Source: Candidatus Anaerotignum merdipullorum (lineage in GTDB: Bacteria > Bacillota > Clostridia > Lachnospirales > Anaerotignaceae). Taken from it: a stretch of 44,521 bases of DNA. Where the stretch lies: positions 1 to 44,521 of the forward strand of contig DXEB01000068.1 in NCBI GenBank assembly GCA_019115165.1, read 5' to 3'. The notes under the pieces are model-generated. The model did not search any database. It was not told the DNA's origin and saw only the letters and a list, made by a program, of their open reading frames with translations. Below, piece by piece: positions 17,888-25,889 of the stretch. The position numbers were made by a program, and so were the translations under genes. The first letter of the stretch is position 1. Each line of letters starts with the position of its first letter.

Positions 17888-18409
17888 TTACAGCAAGATC
17901 ACTACAACCAGCAATCCGCCTAAAAATCCCATACTGTAATATAATCTTCCGTTTTTTTCTAGTCTGCGGCGGAGTGTTTCCTGTTCTCTTTGCAGATATT
18001 CCAACAAAAACCGGCTATTATCCTTTTGCTGCTCTTTATTAAGATAACCTAACGTTTTTCCATACTGCATCAGTGCCTCATAATCTCTTCCCGTTAAAAA
18101 TGTGCAAGGCAGATGTTTCCGCCATACGCTTTCCCAGATTTCTTCCGCCGTTTGTTCTGTACGCTGCTGCATATGCTGTGCTGTTTCTTGTAACACCGAT
18201 CCAATCTCACCGTTGATTTGGTAACTGACTGCTTCCAATACTTCTGGAAGCGGCGCAGAGAGATACAGAATCTGATTTTGAATTCCCAAAACTGCCTGTT
18301 CCAATGTTCGTAAATCCTGCACATGATATCTTTCCCGTAGGCAAAGATATGCGCCTGTCATGGTAGTCGCTGCTAAAATCAATACCATTCCGATTGTCTC
18401 CAGTAACAT
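17888..18409 (-). CDS. spoIIIAB: Stage III sporulation protein AB
   Basis: 173 residues. An N-terminal helix (ETIGMVLILAATTMTGAYLC), a cytosolic helical domain beginning RERYHVQDLRTLEQAVLGIQ, and a C-terminal membrane helix. It resembles GspF-type platform proteins and is thought to work with the SpoIIIAA ATPase. ATG start 18409 follows AGAGGAGGTGAAGACGG. The upstream spoIIIAA frame runs 203 bases into this gene in another frame. Confidence 0.95.
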   Translation of the reverse strand: MLLETIGMVLILAATTMTGAYLCLRERYHVQDLRTLEQAVLGIQNQILYLSAPLPEVLEAVSYQINGEIGSVLQETAQHMQQRTEQTAEEIWESVWRKHLPCTFLTGRDYEALMQYGKTLGYLNKEQQKDNSRFLLEYLQREQETLRRRLEKNGRLYYSMGFLGGLLVVVILL

Positions 18410-19349
18410 CCGTCTTCACCTCCTCTTTTCGGTATAATACTTGTCCATCACCATCTGTCACCATCTCCACCGTCCCTACCCCTGCCGATGCCGATAAAAA
18501 TACAAATCGCTCCCATACACGCTGTGCTAAAATTTGACGCAAAGCAGGACGTTTTTGCAGTTCCATCCAATCATGCCCATGAACCGTGCACAATAGCTTC
18601 ACACCTGCGCAAACCAAATCTTGCACAGCTGCAAAATCAGCCTCCCGTCCCAATTCGTCTGCTGCTATCACCTGAGGCGACATACTGCGCAGCAACAGTT
18701 CCATACCAATTGCTTTGGGGCATCCGCTGATAATGTCTGTGCAATCACCCAATTCCATTTGTGGCACTCCTTCATACATCCCTGCAATCTCTCCTCGCTC
18801 ATCTGCCACACCGACCGTATACCCCCCCACATGACTCAAGGAACGGATCAACTCTCTTAGCAATGTTGTTTTTCCGCAGCCAGGCGGTGAAACTAACAAT
18901 GTATGACAAAATGCTCCATTGGAGAACAGATATGGCATCAATAAATCTGCACACCCAAAAACTTCTTTGGCAACTCGTATATTCAATGAGCTGATATGCG
19001 AAAGCGTTTTGATTCTTCCTTGTTCCATCACTGCTTTTCCGCAGAAACCCACACGGTGTCCTCCCGCTATTGTCAAAAATCCCTGCCGTAATTCCTCTTC
19101 AAATGCATATAAAGAAAACTCACTCAGATAGGAAATACACGTTTTCATATCACGACTCGTCGCAACCATAGGGTTTTCACTGCCTTCTTGATACAATGGA
19201 GTCCAAAGACCCGCACATCTGACAAGAATCGGTTTTCCCCTGCGCAGACGAATTTCCTCCAACTGCTGTTCTGGTATTCGTTTGTCTGTTTTTATCCGAT
19301 GCGACAATTCCGGTGTCAACGATTTCCATATGCTTTCCAGATTTGCCAT
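18207..19349 (-). CDS. spoIIIAA: Stage III sporulation protein AA (ATPase), with abnormal C-terminal extension
   Basis: 380 residues as an open frame. Residues 1-313 are a good SpoIIIAA, a secretion-type ATPase: Walker A PPGCGKTT (155-162), Walker B VIAADELG (227-234), and the R-x-G-K-P segment typical of the N domain. Residues 314-380 lie wholly within spoIIIAB in another frame and are Ser/Gly/Asn-rich, unlike any SpoIIIAA tail I know; B. subtilis SpoIIIAA has 307 residues. Removing one A from the AAAA run at 18426-18429 would end the protein RKRR at a TGA (18418-18416) just before the spoIIIAB start. First gene of the operon; ATG follows AAAGGAGGTGG. Confidence 0.93.
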   Translation of the reverse strand: MANLESIWKSLTPELSHRIKTDKRIPEQQLEEIRLRRGKPILVRCAGLWTPLYQEGSENPMVATSRDMKTCISYLSEFSLYAFEEELRQGFLTIAGGHRVGFCGKAVMEQGRIKTLSHISSLNIRVAKEVFGCADLLMPYLFSNGAFCHTLLVSPPGCGKTTLLRELIRSLSHVGGYTVGVADERGEIAGMYEGVPQMELGDCTDIISGCPKAIGMELLLRSMSPQVIAADELGREADFAAVQDLVCAGVKLLCTVHGHDWMELQKRPALRQILAQRVWERFVFLSASAGVGTVEMVTDGDGQVLYRKEEVKTDVTGDNRNGIDFSSDYHDRRISLPTGKISCAGFTNIGTGSFGNSKSDSVSLCAASRSIGSSQLPNQR

Positions 19350-19370
19350 ACCTGTCCACCTCCTTTTTCC

Positions 19371-19399
19371 AGTATATTCTCCAAAAATTAAATTATGAT
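19371..19399 (-). promoter_or_regulatory. Possible SigE-type promoter of the spoIIIA operon
   Basis: Minus strand ATCATAAT (19399-19392) then 13 bases and AATATACT (19378-19371), about 20 bases before the spoIIIAA start. SigE control of spoIIIA is established in B. subtilis; the match here is loose. Confidence 0.3.
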
Positions 19400-19404
19400 A
19401 CCGC

Positions 19405-19433
19405 TTTCATTTAATCACTATTCGTGATATAAT
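19405..19433 (+). promoter_or_regulatory. Promoter of the LytTR gene
   Basis: TTTCAT (19405-19410), 17-base spacer, TATAAT (19428-19433). The leader would be about 25 bases to the ATG at 19466. Confidence 0.5.
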
Positions 19434-19465
19434 TGTTTCTAAATTCTGTTTTGGGAGGACATATC

Positions 19466-20200
19466 ATGTTTCATATCTTGGTGCTAAATTTGAAGAAACA
19501 ACCAATTACGCAGATTCAAGCCTTATGCCATCAAATCGATGATGTCATTATCTATGAAAGCATTTCTGCGGAAGATGCTGTCGCTGTCTGCATTCATACA
19601 CATATTCACTGTATCTTATTGATTGCAGATCACGAATTTTCCTGTACCCAAAAATTTCTCCGTTGTCTGCGCACCATGCCACAGTATTCACATATTCCGA
19701 TTGTTATTCTCTCGGATCAATATGCACATATGTTTCACGTCTTTCCAAAATTGGTTTGCTGTGAATTTTTCTTACTTCCGCTGACTCCAGAAAAGGAACT
19801 TTCACTATGGAAGTTACTCTGTTTTTATCAAAAATCATTCAGCCATTTATTCCATTTTGAACATCAGGTGTTACAAATCTGTACAGCAAAGAGTATCTGC
19901 ACACTCCCTTATGATGAGATCCTTTTTATTGAAATCGTGCTGAAAAAAGCAATCTTTCATACCAAACACGGAGACCGTACTTTTAGCATGCCGTTGTACA
20001 AAATACGAGAATCCATCCAATCCCCGTATTTGCTGCAGACACACCGTTCCTTTATTGTCAATCTCAGCAATATTTCTTATGTGGATAAATCGAAAAGTCC
20101 TTGGGAACTTTCCTTTTTCCACACAAGGGAGCATGCCTATGTCAGCCGGCATTATAAAGAGGAGTTTCTACACGCTTTTACTGCACCGGCAGCACATTGA
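19466..20200 (+). CDS. LytTR-family DNA-binding regulator with degenerate receiver
   Basis: 244 residues. The C-terminal half (about 140-240) is a LytTR DNA-binding domain: the segment around YDEILFIEIVLKKAIFHTKH, then SPYLLQTHRSFIVNLSNISY, matches the canonical beta-strand and HRSF-x-VN core. The N-terminal 120 residues have the size and alternating pattern of a response-regulator receiver, but the usual acidic pair after the first strand is missing (FHILVLNLKKQP), so it may not be phosphorylated. Start at 19466 because GGGAGGAC precedes it; the 11 codons upstream lack a site. No histidine kinase is nearby. The SGNH hydrolase follows by 60 bases on the same strand. Confidence 0.85.
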   Translation: MFHILVLNLKKQPITQIQALCHQIDDVIIYESISAEDAVAVCIHTHIHCILLIADHEFSCTQKFLRCLRTMPQYSHIPIVILSDQYAHMFHVFPKLVCCEFFLLPLTPEKELSLWKLLCFYQKSFSHLFHFEHQVLQICTAKSICTLPYDEILFIEIVLKKAIFHTKHGDRTFSMPLYKIRESIQSPYLLQTHRSFIVNLSNISYVDKSKSPWELSFFHTREHAYVSRHYKEEFLHAFTAPAAH

Positions 20201-20260
20201 TTGACAAAAATCAATTGCACCTTTACAATCAAATCAAAAGATCAGACAGGAGGAATCCAT

Positions 20261-20917
20261 ATGACAAAACAAATCATCCGCATTGTATGTTTTGGAGATA
20301 GTCTAACCTATGGCTACGGCGTCATGGACGAAATTGCATATCCACATCGTCTCAGTGTTGATTTGCCTCAGCAGTTTCCGCAGGTACAATGGCAAGTATT
20401 CAACAGCGGTATCAATGGACATACCACCAGAGAGGCCCTTGCACGGCTGCAGGGCAGCGTACTAGAACGAAAACCACAACTGGTCTTTATTTTATTTGGT
20501 TCCAACGACTGCGCACTCAACGAAGGACAATATCGCACCCCTTTTGAGTTTGAACAAAATATGCGAAACATACTAAATGCTATTTTGCATCTATCCACAG
20601 ACAGTCCATTCGCAAACGGCACATCTCTGCCTATCCTAATGACACCGCCGTCTATGATTGATACGGATTTCTATCCGTTTACCACCAATGATCGATTGGA
20701 ATACTATGGCACTATCGTCAAAAAATTAGCAGCGGAATATCGCCTTCCATTGATTGATTTATTTGCCGCCTACCGCAGTATCACAGACCCTGTTGCCTAC
20801 GAAGCTTGTTTCCAATTAGACGGCGAACATTTGAGCAATCATGGATATGATATCCTATATCCATTGGTATTCGACCAAGTTCAGCAATACCTTACAAAAG
20901 TACTTTCCTCTCAATAA
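20261..20917 (+). CDS. SGNH/GDSL hydrolase (esterase)
   Basis: 218 residues, no signal peptide, so cytosolic. All SGNH blocks are visible: GDSLTYGYG with nucleophile S14, N-x-G in NSGINGHTT, G-x-ND in FGSNDCAL, and D-x2-H in LDGEHLSNHG. This is the arylesterase/TesA-like branch that hydrolyses esters, including acetylated sugars. ATG 20261 follows GACAGGAGG; the 20 codons upstream in frame have no ribosome binding site. Probably in one operon with the LytTR gene; ends 20 bases before a bidirectional terminator. Confidence 0.93.
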   Translation: MTKQIIRIVCFGDSLTYGYGVMDEIAYPHRLSVDLPQQFPQVQWQVFNSGINGHTTREALARLQGSVLERKPQLVFILFGSNDCALNEGQYRTPFEFEQNMRNILNAILHLSTDSPFANGTSLPILMTPPSMIDTDFYPFTTNDRLEYYGTIVKKLAAEYRLPLIDLFAAYRSITDPVAYEACFQLDGEHLSNHGYDILYPLVFDQVQQYLTKVLSSQ

Positions 20918-20936
20918 CCTTCTGTTTCTTTGCATG

Positions 20937-20984
20937 AAAAAAGCACCACTTCACTGCCTTATCCGACAGTAAGTGGTGTTTTTT
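20937..20984. terminator. Bidirectional terminator
   Basis: A6, then GCACCACTT...AAGTGGTG with an inner ACTG/CAGT pairing, then T6. It ends the SGNH transcript on the plus strand and can stop leftward transcription as well. Confidence 0.85.
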
Positions 20985-21177
20985 CCCCGCTCCGTTTCCA
21001 ATATGGATATCCTCCTTTATAGAGCCTGTTCTCAACTCTCTCAATCCAGTAATTGCCCTGCACTCACATCGAAGATATTCTTTTTCCAACGAGTTGCCAT
21101 CATCCAGCTCCAGTAAACAATCAAGTCTTTTTCCAAACTTTTGATCAATTGCACTCCTTCCGGCTCCCGCACAATAT

Positions 21178-21216
21178 AAAAAAGGAAGAATTGCCTGTTT
21201 TGGATCAATTCTTCCT
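21178..21216 (-). terminator. Terminator of the tryptophan ABC transporter operon
   Basis: Minus strand GGAAGAATTG pairs with CAATTCTTCC over a 12-base loop, followed by T6. It lies about 70 bases after the ATPase stop. The rest of 20985-21288 shows no convincing gene. Confidence 0.8.
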
Positions 21217-21288
21217 CGCACACTGTTCTGATATCCATTTCAGATAGCCAATATTTGCTCTATTCATCCCAATTCACAGCATCCAGAT

Positions 21289-22062
21289 TTAATTGCCGCA
21301 TTCTATGCTGATTGCTGTAAACACTTCTAAAATGTCGTCAATTTTGGTGTTTGCTTTCTCTTCTCCCGCTTTATCCATCACAATTCCGCCTTTGTCCATC
21401 ATAATCAAACGGGTACCATATTCTACTGCATATCGTAAATTATGTGTTACCATCATTGCCGTCAGGTGCTTCTCTGCAACCACTTTATGTGTCAATTCCA
21501 TAATAACTTCCGCCGTTTTCGGATCCAGCGCGGCAGTATGCTCATCTAATATCAAAAACTCAATCGGTGTCAATGTGGACATAATTAACGATGCTGCCTG
21601 CCGCTGACCACCGGAAAGCGCACCCAATTTCACATGCATTTTGTCTTCTAGCCCCAATCCCAATATGGAAAGCTGTTCTTTGTAATAATTCTCTCGTGCC
21701 TTATTGATTCCGCGACTCAGACCAAAACATTTCCCTTTGTGATCCGCCAACGACATATTCTCCAGCATTGTCAAATTCGGGCAAGTTCCTACTGAGGGGT
21801 TTTGATACACACGCCCAATGGTACGATAGCGCTGAAAATCCTTCATCTTGGTAATATCTTTTCCACCAATGAGCACCTGCCCACCTTCGATAGGAATACT
21901 TCCACAAATGATATTGAGCATAGACGTCTTGCCGCTGCCGTTACTGCCAACAATGGACACAAACTCTCCATCTCGAACCGTCAAATTAAAATCATCAAAT
22001 AAACACATTTCGGTTACGGTTCCTGGATTATATACTTTTCTAATGTGTTTCAACTCAAGCAC
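21289..22062 (-). CDS. trpZ: ABC transporter ATP-binding protein (tryptophan uptake, TrpZ type)
   Basis: 257 residues. Walker A GSNGSGKTS (39-47), signature LSGGQRQA, Walker B EFLILDEH. The start is a GTG at 22062 overlapping the permease stop by eight bases, with no in-frame ATG nearby; the ribosome binding site AAAGGCGGCG is modest, so expression is likely coupled to the permease. Third gene of a three-gene importer behind a T-box with a UGG specifier, which assigns the substrate as tryptophan by regulation, not by sequence. Confidence 0.9.
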   Translation of the reverse strand: MLELKHIRKVYNPGTVTEMCLFDDFNLTVRDGEFVSIVGSNGSGKTSMLNIICGSIPIEGGQVLIGGKDITKMKDFQRYRTIGRVYQNPSVGTCPNLTMLENMSLADHKGKCFGLSRGINKARENYYKEQLSILGLGLEDKMHVKLGALSGGQRQAASLIMSTLTPIEFLILDEHTAALDPKTAEVIMELTHKVVAEKHLTAMMVTHNLRYAVEYGTRLIMMDKGGIVMDKAGEEKANTKIDDILEVFTAISIECGN

Positions 22063-22948
22063 GTTCTTCGCCGCCTTTCTGTCTATTGCCCAAGATCAAT
22101 ATAATCAGGAACAGTACCGCCGTTGCCAATTTCAGTAAATTTGCCGGCAATCCCAGGCTGATGGCAATCTGGATACAAGCTTTATAGAACACGCTGCCAA
22201 TCAATACCGCTGTAGTAGCTTGGAAAAAACTAAGTTTCCGGAAAAGCGTCGTTCCGATAATCACCGTTGCCAAGCCAAACACTACCTGACCTGTCCCCAT
22301 AGTACTGGAAAATGCCCGCTGTTCCTGACATACCACAGCACCGGAAAGTGCTACCAACGCATTGGCAATCACTAAGCCAATCAATTTTACCGTACCCTTA
22401 TCTTTTGCCAATGTTGTAACCAAATCCGCGTTATCCCCAACAGCACGCAATAGCAAACCATTTTTGGTTTTCAGATACCAATCCAAAATCAGTTTCACCA
22501 ATATTGCCAATACCAAAGCGACAATAAATTTTCGGTAAATCAACGAAGCTTCCCCCATGATTGCCATAATTGGTCCAGAAGTGAAAATAGTATCAATGCT
22601 TCGTTCGATTGCAAGATTCGATCCTGCAATCTGCAAATTGATGGAAAATAACGCTGTCATAGTAATAATTCCTGCCAGCAAATCCCGGACTCCCAATTTC
22701 ACATGGATGAAACCGGTAATAAATCCAGCAATCGCTCCTACGAAAAATGCCACAAGAAGTGTAACAAACGGATTCATACCATTCACCAGCATCACCGCTG
22801 TTACTGCCGCCCCTAGCGGAAAACTGCCGTCTACCGTCAAATCCGGGAAATCCAAAATCTTATATGTAATATAAACACCATACGACAACAGGGCATAAAG
22901 GAAGCCCTGTGTCAACGTGCTGATGCATAATTCAAATATTGCGTTCAT
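22055..22948 (-). CDS. trpY: ABC transporter permease (tryptophan uptake, TrpY type)
   Basis: 297 residues with about eight hydrophobic helices, of the BPD_transp_2 family (as LivH and the sugar permeases) rather than the MetI type. LSYGVYITYKILDFPDLTVD near the N terminus and AFSSTMGTGQVVFGLATVII are typical of the predicted tryptophan/tyrosine importers of Firmicutes. ATG start 29 bases after the binding-protein stop. It overlaps the ATPase gene by eight bases. Confidence 0.92.
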   Translation of the reverse strand: MNAIFELCISTLTQGFLYALLSYGVYITYKILDFPDLTVDGSFPLGAAVTAVMLVNGMNPFVTLLVAFFVGAIAGFITGFIHVKLGVRDLLAGIITMTALFSINLQIAGSNLAIERSIDTIFTSGPIMAIMGEASLIYRKFIVALVLAILVKLILDWYLKTKNGLLLRAVGDNADLVTTLAKDKGTVKLIGLVIANALVALSGAVVCQEQRAFSSTMGTGQVVFGLATVIIGTTLFRKLSFFQATTAVLIGSVFYKACIQIAISLGLPANLLKLATAVLFLIILILGNRQKGGEERA

Positions 22949-22977
22949 GACGGAAACCCTCTCTTATTTACTTGATG

Positions 22978-23961
22978 TTATTCTGCTGTTACGTCAATGG
23001 CTGCAGATACAATATCTTCCGGCACAGAAATACTCATGCTTTCCAATGCGGTCGGATTGATATATGTTTCGTATTCGCTGATGGTTTCATAAGGCATTTC
23101 TTCTGCAGTTGCCTCGCCTTTGAGAATCTGTGCCGCCATCTCTCCTGTTCTTTGTCCCAGTGCCACATACTCGATCCCTGCCGATGCTACGCATCCGATT
23201 TTCACCTGCTCAATCTCACTGCCGTAAACAGGAATCCCTGCCTCATTTGTTTTTTCCAAAATGGATGCCAGAACGCCCACTACATTATTATCTGTCAGAT
23301 TGGTAAAGCAATCCACATCTCTAGCAATCAAAGTGTCTGTTGCCTGCAATACTTCCGCTTGCTGCATCACGCCCACTGCTTCAATGGTAAAACCATAATC
23401 TCCTGCTTTTTCCTGATATTCTCTGACTGCGGAAACAGAATTAGGCTCACTGGTGGTATACAGGATACCGATGGTTTCCGCCTCCGGCTGCAGCGCACGG
23501 ATCAACTCCAGCTGTCCCTCAATGGGCAGCTTATCGCTGGTACCGGTGATATTGCCACTGTCCAACTTCGCCTCCACAGGGTCTGTGATTGCCGTAAAAA
23601 TCACCGGAATGTTTTTGTCCTCCGCCGCTGCATAGCAGGCAGTTGCAGAGTTTGTTGCAATGCCGCACATCAGTGCAACATTATTTGCGGAAAAATTCTG
23701 TGCAATCTGCTGTGCAATGGTATCGTCAAACCCGGCATTCTGGTAGTCGATCACATAATCCACACCTTCCACCAGCCCGCTTGCTTCCAGCCCCTGCAAA
23801 AATCCTTCCCGGCAGTTATCCAGAGAAGGATGCTGCCCATACTGGGAGATCCCGATCACCGGAATATCGTCGGAAGCGCTGTCCTGGCTGCCGCTGCATC
23901 CCGCCAAAGCCGCCGCTGTCATTACCATTGCCATTGTCAAAGCCATCATTTTTTTCATCAT
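22978..23961 (-). CDS. trpX: ABC transporter substrate-binding lipoprotein (tryptophan uptake, TrpX type)
   Basis: 327 residues. Signal peptide MMKKMMALTMAMVMTAAA followed by lipobox LAGC, then a two-lobed binding domain of the ABC_sub_bind family (IGISQYGQHPSLDNCREGFL; IPVIFTAITDPVEA). Start at ATG 23961 with AAAGGAGAGA; the 15 codons upstream are not needed. First gene after the T-box leader. TrpX proteins were named from T-box evidence in other Firmicutes; tyrosine is the main alternative ligand for this family. Confidence 0.92.
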   Translation of the reverse strand: MMKKMMALTMAMVMTAAALAGCSGSQDSASDDIPVIGISQYGQHPSLDNCREGFLQGLEASGLVEGVDYVIDYQNAGFDDTIAQQIAQNFSANNVALMCGIATNSATACYAAAEDKNIPVIFTAITDPVEAKLDSGNITGTSDKLPIEGQLELIRALQPEAETIGILYTTSEPNSVSAVREYQEKAGDYGFTIEAVGVMQQAEVLQATDTLIARDVDCFTNLTDNNVVGVLASILEKTNEAGIPVYGSEIEQVKIGCVASAGIEYVALGQRTGEMAAQILKGEATAEEMPYETISEYETYINPTALESMSISVPEDIVSAAIDVTAE

Positions 23962-24082
23962 ACATTCTCTCCTTTTTCTACAAAATATAACGTTTTTATT
24001 CCTCATCCTGCGTATGTATTCTTGTACTGCTTCGCCATCGTCTATTTGTTCTTTTCATTTATATGCCGCCCCTTTCTGCAAT

Positions 24083-24356
24083 AAAAAAAGTCCTGTCGCC
24101 ATATTTCTATGGGACAAGACATATCTCCTGCGGTACCACCCAAATTGATGAAACATCATCCACTCAATTCCTGCACATTCATACAGTCCGCTCGGATAAC
24201 GGGTGCGGTCCCCGTCGGTTACTACTCGCTTACGCTTTCGTCCGCCCTCATAAGTCCATTCATTTTACGCTGACTGCCGTTTTCCCACCATCCACGACTC
24301 TCTGAAATCTCAGCCTGTAAAACTACTCCTCTTAATCACAGGTTTTTTGCTTTGGT
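24083..24356 (-). ncRNA. T-box riboswitch leader with Trp (UGG) specifier
   Basis: The minus strand holds the full T-box layout. Stem I contains AGAGAGTCG and GGTGGG, with a specifier loop reading GAA-UGG-AC (UGG at 24258-24256). The conserved box TGGGTGGTACCGCAG is at 24142-24128. A terminator with stem GTCTTGTCCCAT/ATGGCGACAGGAC and T7 is at 24120-24083. Uncharged tRNA binding to the specifier and to the T-box bulge lets transcription proceed into trpXYZ. UGG means tryptophan. The bulge base that reads the tRNA discriminator is U here (UGGU). Confidence 0.92.
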
Positions 24357-24363
24357 TAGTGTT

Positions 24364-24391
24364 ATTATATCACCAGAAAGACATTTGTCAA
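24364..24391 (-). promoter_or_regulatory. Promoter of the T-box/trpXYZ operon
   Basis: Minus strand TTGACA (24391-24386), 16-base spacer, TATAAT (24369-24364). Both hexamers are perfect consensus. Confidence 0.85.
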
Positions 24392-24677
24392 TAGTTTTTT
24401 TATTTTTTTCATCAAGAAATCCGCATTTCTAAGCACCACACCTGCTTCCATCACATTGCCATCTTCTTCTGAGAAACCTATTTCGCAGGATCACAGCCAT
24501 ACACGCTCTCATACACTAACTCAAAACTATCTATACATCAGATGCCCTCATACAATCCTTTCCATTCATAGAACCACATCTGTTCTCTGAGATTGTGTAC
24601 CTCAAACCAAACTTGCTTTTTTCTGAACGATTTTCCAAGATTTCCATATTACAGCAATTTTTTATATTGAAATAAGC
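24392..24677. other. Intergenic region, nothing recognised
   Basis: About 290 bases between the trp promoter and the stop of the secreted protein. No gene, hairpin with a T-run, or repeat that I can support. Confidence 0.4.
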
Positions 24678-25631
24678 TCAAAACGCCAGATCCCCTTCTT
24701 CCACATAATCTGTCGAGCCATCTGCGCGCAAAATACGATAATCTTTATTATCCTCAAATCCTGCCAGCATATAAGGGGAAAGCGTTAGATTTTCTATCAC
24801 TGCTACTGTTTCTCCTGTCGCTTTCTCTGTTGCTTCCCTCAAAATAAATCGATTCCATTGCGGTGACCAAAAAAATCGTTCTACAACCACACGACTTTCT
24901 TTTTCTGTAAAGGTATTGTCCTGCGGTATCGTTTCTTTTGCTGTATCATCCGATTCCAAATATGTTTGATATCTTGTAATCGTCACCGATGGTTCTTCTC
25001 CGCCGTCCCATTTACTTTCTGTCTCCTCTGTGATTCGCTGCCACAAACTGGGCTGCTGAATATCGCTTTGATTCCAGATTTGGTTCCAACTTGCCTCTAT
25101 CTTCTGCGGTGTATTCAATACATCTCGAAATTCTTTTCCGTCATAAACATATCCCCGCAATACATCCGTCTGTTCAAATCCACCTAAAGATCCATCCACC
25201 TGTTCTCGGATGATTACAATATCCTTTCCCAAATCTTCCACCGGTACAAACTGTATACTTTGTACACCATAAAAATCTCCTAAATCTCCTAAATCTCCGA
25301 TAAATTGATATACATTTCCATCTGCCGTATATGCAGCAACCACCGTATTTTTCGGACCAAAATGAACCGTTACTACAATATCTTCTTCATTTCCGGTTAC
25401 ATCTCCGCCAAAGTATACCGTTACCTTTTCCAAATCCGCTAAGTCATACTGTTCACTTCTTCCCGTAGATTCTAGGACACTGCGGGCAATATCTGTACGA
25501 TTCTCCTCTGTATTAGGCGCCTGCGTCTGATCCTGTGTCAATTCTCCAGCTTCCTGACCATAAATACCAGCAGTATATCCTCCCAATAATACCGCTACAC
25601 ATACTGCCAATACCAATTTTTTCCGTCTCAT
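24678..25631 (-). CDS. Secreted protein of unknown function
   Basis: 317 residues. Signal peptide at 1-25 (LVLAVCVAVLLGGYTAGIYG, likely cut near YGQEA) with no lipobox Cys. The rest is soluble, acidic and beta-rich, with alternating hydrophobic residues such as DIVVTVHFGPKNTVVAAYTA and a C-terminal YRILRADGSTDYVEEGD. I do not recognise the family. A short in-frame DNA repeat (25273-25298) encodes GDLGDLGDF. ATG start with GGAGGGAGAGGAGGG. Monocistronic by context: queT is divergent and the next gene downstream is the trp T-box region on the same strand, 290 bases away. Confidence 0.85.
   Translation of the reverse strand: MRRKKLVLAVCVAVLLGGYTAGIYGQEAGELTQDQTQAPNTEENRTDIARSVLESTGRSEQYDLADLEKVTVYFGGDVTGNEEDIVVTVHFGPKNTVVAAYTADGNVYQFIGDLGDLGDFYGVQSIQFVPVEDLGKDIVIIREQVDGSLGGFEQTDVLRGYVYDGKEFRDVLNTPQKIEASWNQIWNQSDIQQPSLWQRITEETESKWDGGEEPSVTITRYQTYLESDDTAKETIPQDNTFTEKESRVVVERFFWSPQWNRFILREATEKATGETVAVIENLTLSPYMLAGFEDNKDYRILRADGSTDYVEEGDLAF
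25273..25298. repeat. Tandem repeat of a 9-base unit
   Basis: AAATCTCCT occurs three times in a row (the last copy lacks the final T). Nine bases keep the reading frame, so copy number changes would alter the GDL run of the secreted protein without a frameshift. Confidence 0.8.
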
Positions 25632-25761
25632 TGTATTCCCTCCTCTCCCTCCATGTTATGCAAATCCACAGAAAAAAAGCACCCTGACCGCCATATTCCC
25701 CCAAACGATCTACATTTTATGCGCCATATTATATTTTTTGAAAAAAAAATCAAAAAATCTC

Positions 25762-25790
25762 TTGTCATATTCCTCAAATACCGATATAAT
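25762..25790 (+). promoter_or_regulatory. Promoter of queT
   Basis: TTGTCA (25762-25767), 17-base spacer, TATAAT (25785-25790). The expected start is near 25797, leaving a leader of some 93 bases. Confidence 0.75.
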
Positions 25791-25796
25791 GAGTAA

Positions 25797-25889
25797 CGTC
25801 AGCTGACAAACAATGACACAACAGTGAGATGTTCCTTGCGAAGGACGTTAGTCCCACCATCTCATAAATAAAAAACAGGGGGTTTTTTT
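25797..25889 (+). ncRNA. Structured queT leader, candidate preQ1-type riboswitch
   Basis: TGAGATG (25825-25831) pairs with CATCTCA (25858-25864). Inside this loop is a small hairpin TCCTT-GCG-AAGGA (25833-25845) and the run GTCCCAC. An A-rich linker ATAAATAAAAAACA follows, then GGGGG (25878-25882), which is also the ribosome binding site of queT and can pair with the loop CCC (25853-25855). Stem, C-rich loop, A-rich linker and ribosome-site strand are the order of a preQ1 H-type pseudoknot, but the loop is larger than in class I. QueT genes are commonly under preQ1 control. Class not assignable by eye. Confidence 0.5.

Noticed and set aside
21041-21238. 65-codon minus-strand frame after the tryptophan ATPase gene
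   Set aside because: Its first codons are the trpXYZ terminator stem and U-run, and there is no ribosome binding site. The composition looks protein-like, so it could be a remnant, but I cannot support a gene.
25794-25850. TAACGTC/GACGTTA as the primary helix of the queT leader
   Set aside because: The predicted transcription start (about 25797) falls inside the first strand, so the helix may not exist in the RNA; kept only as a possible competitor.
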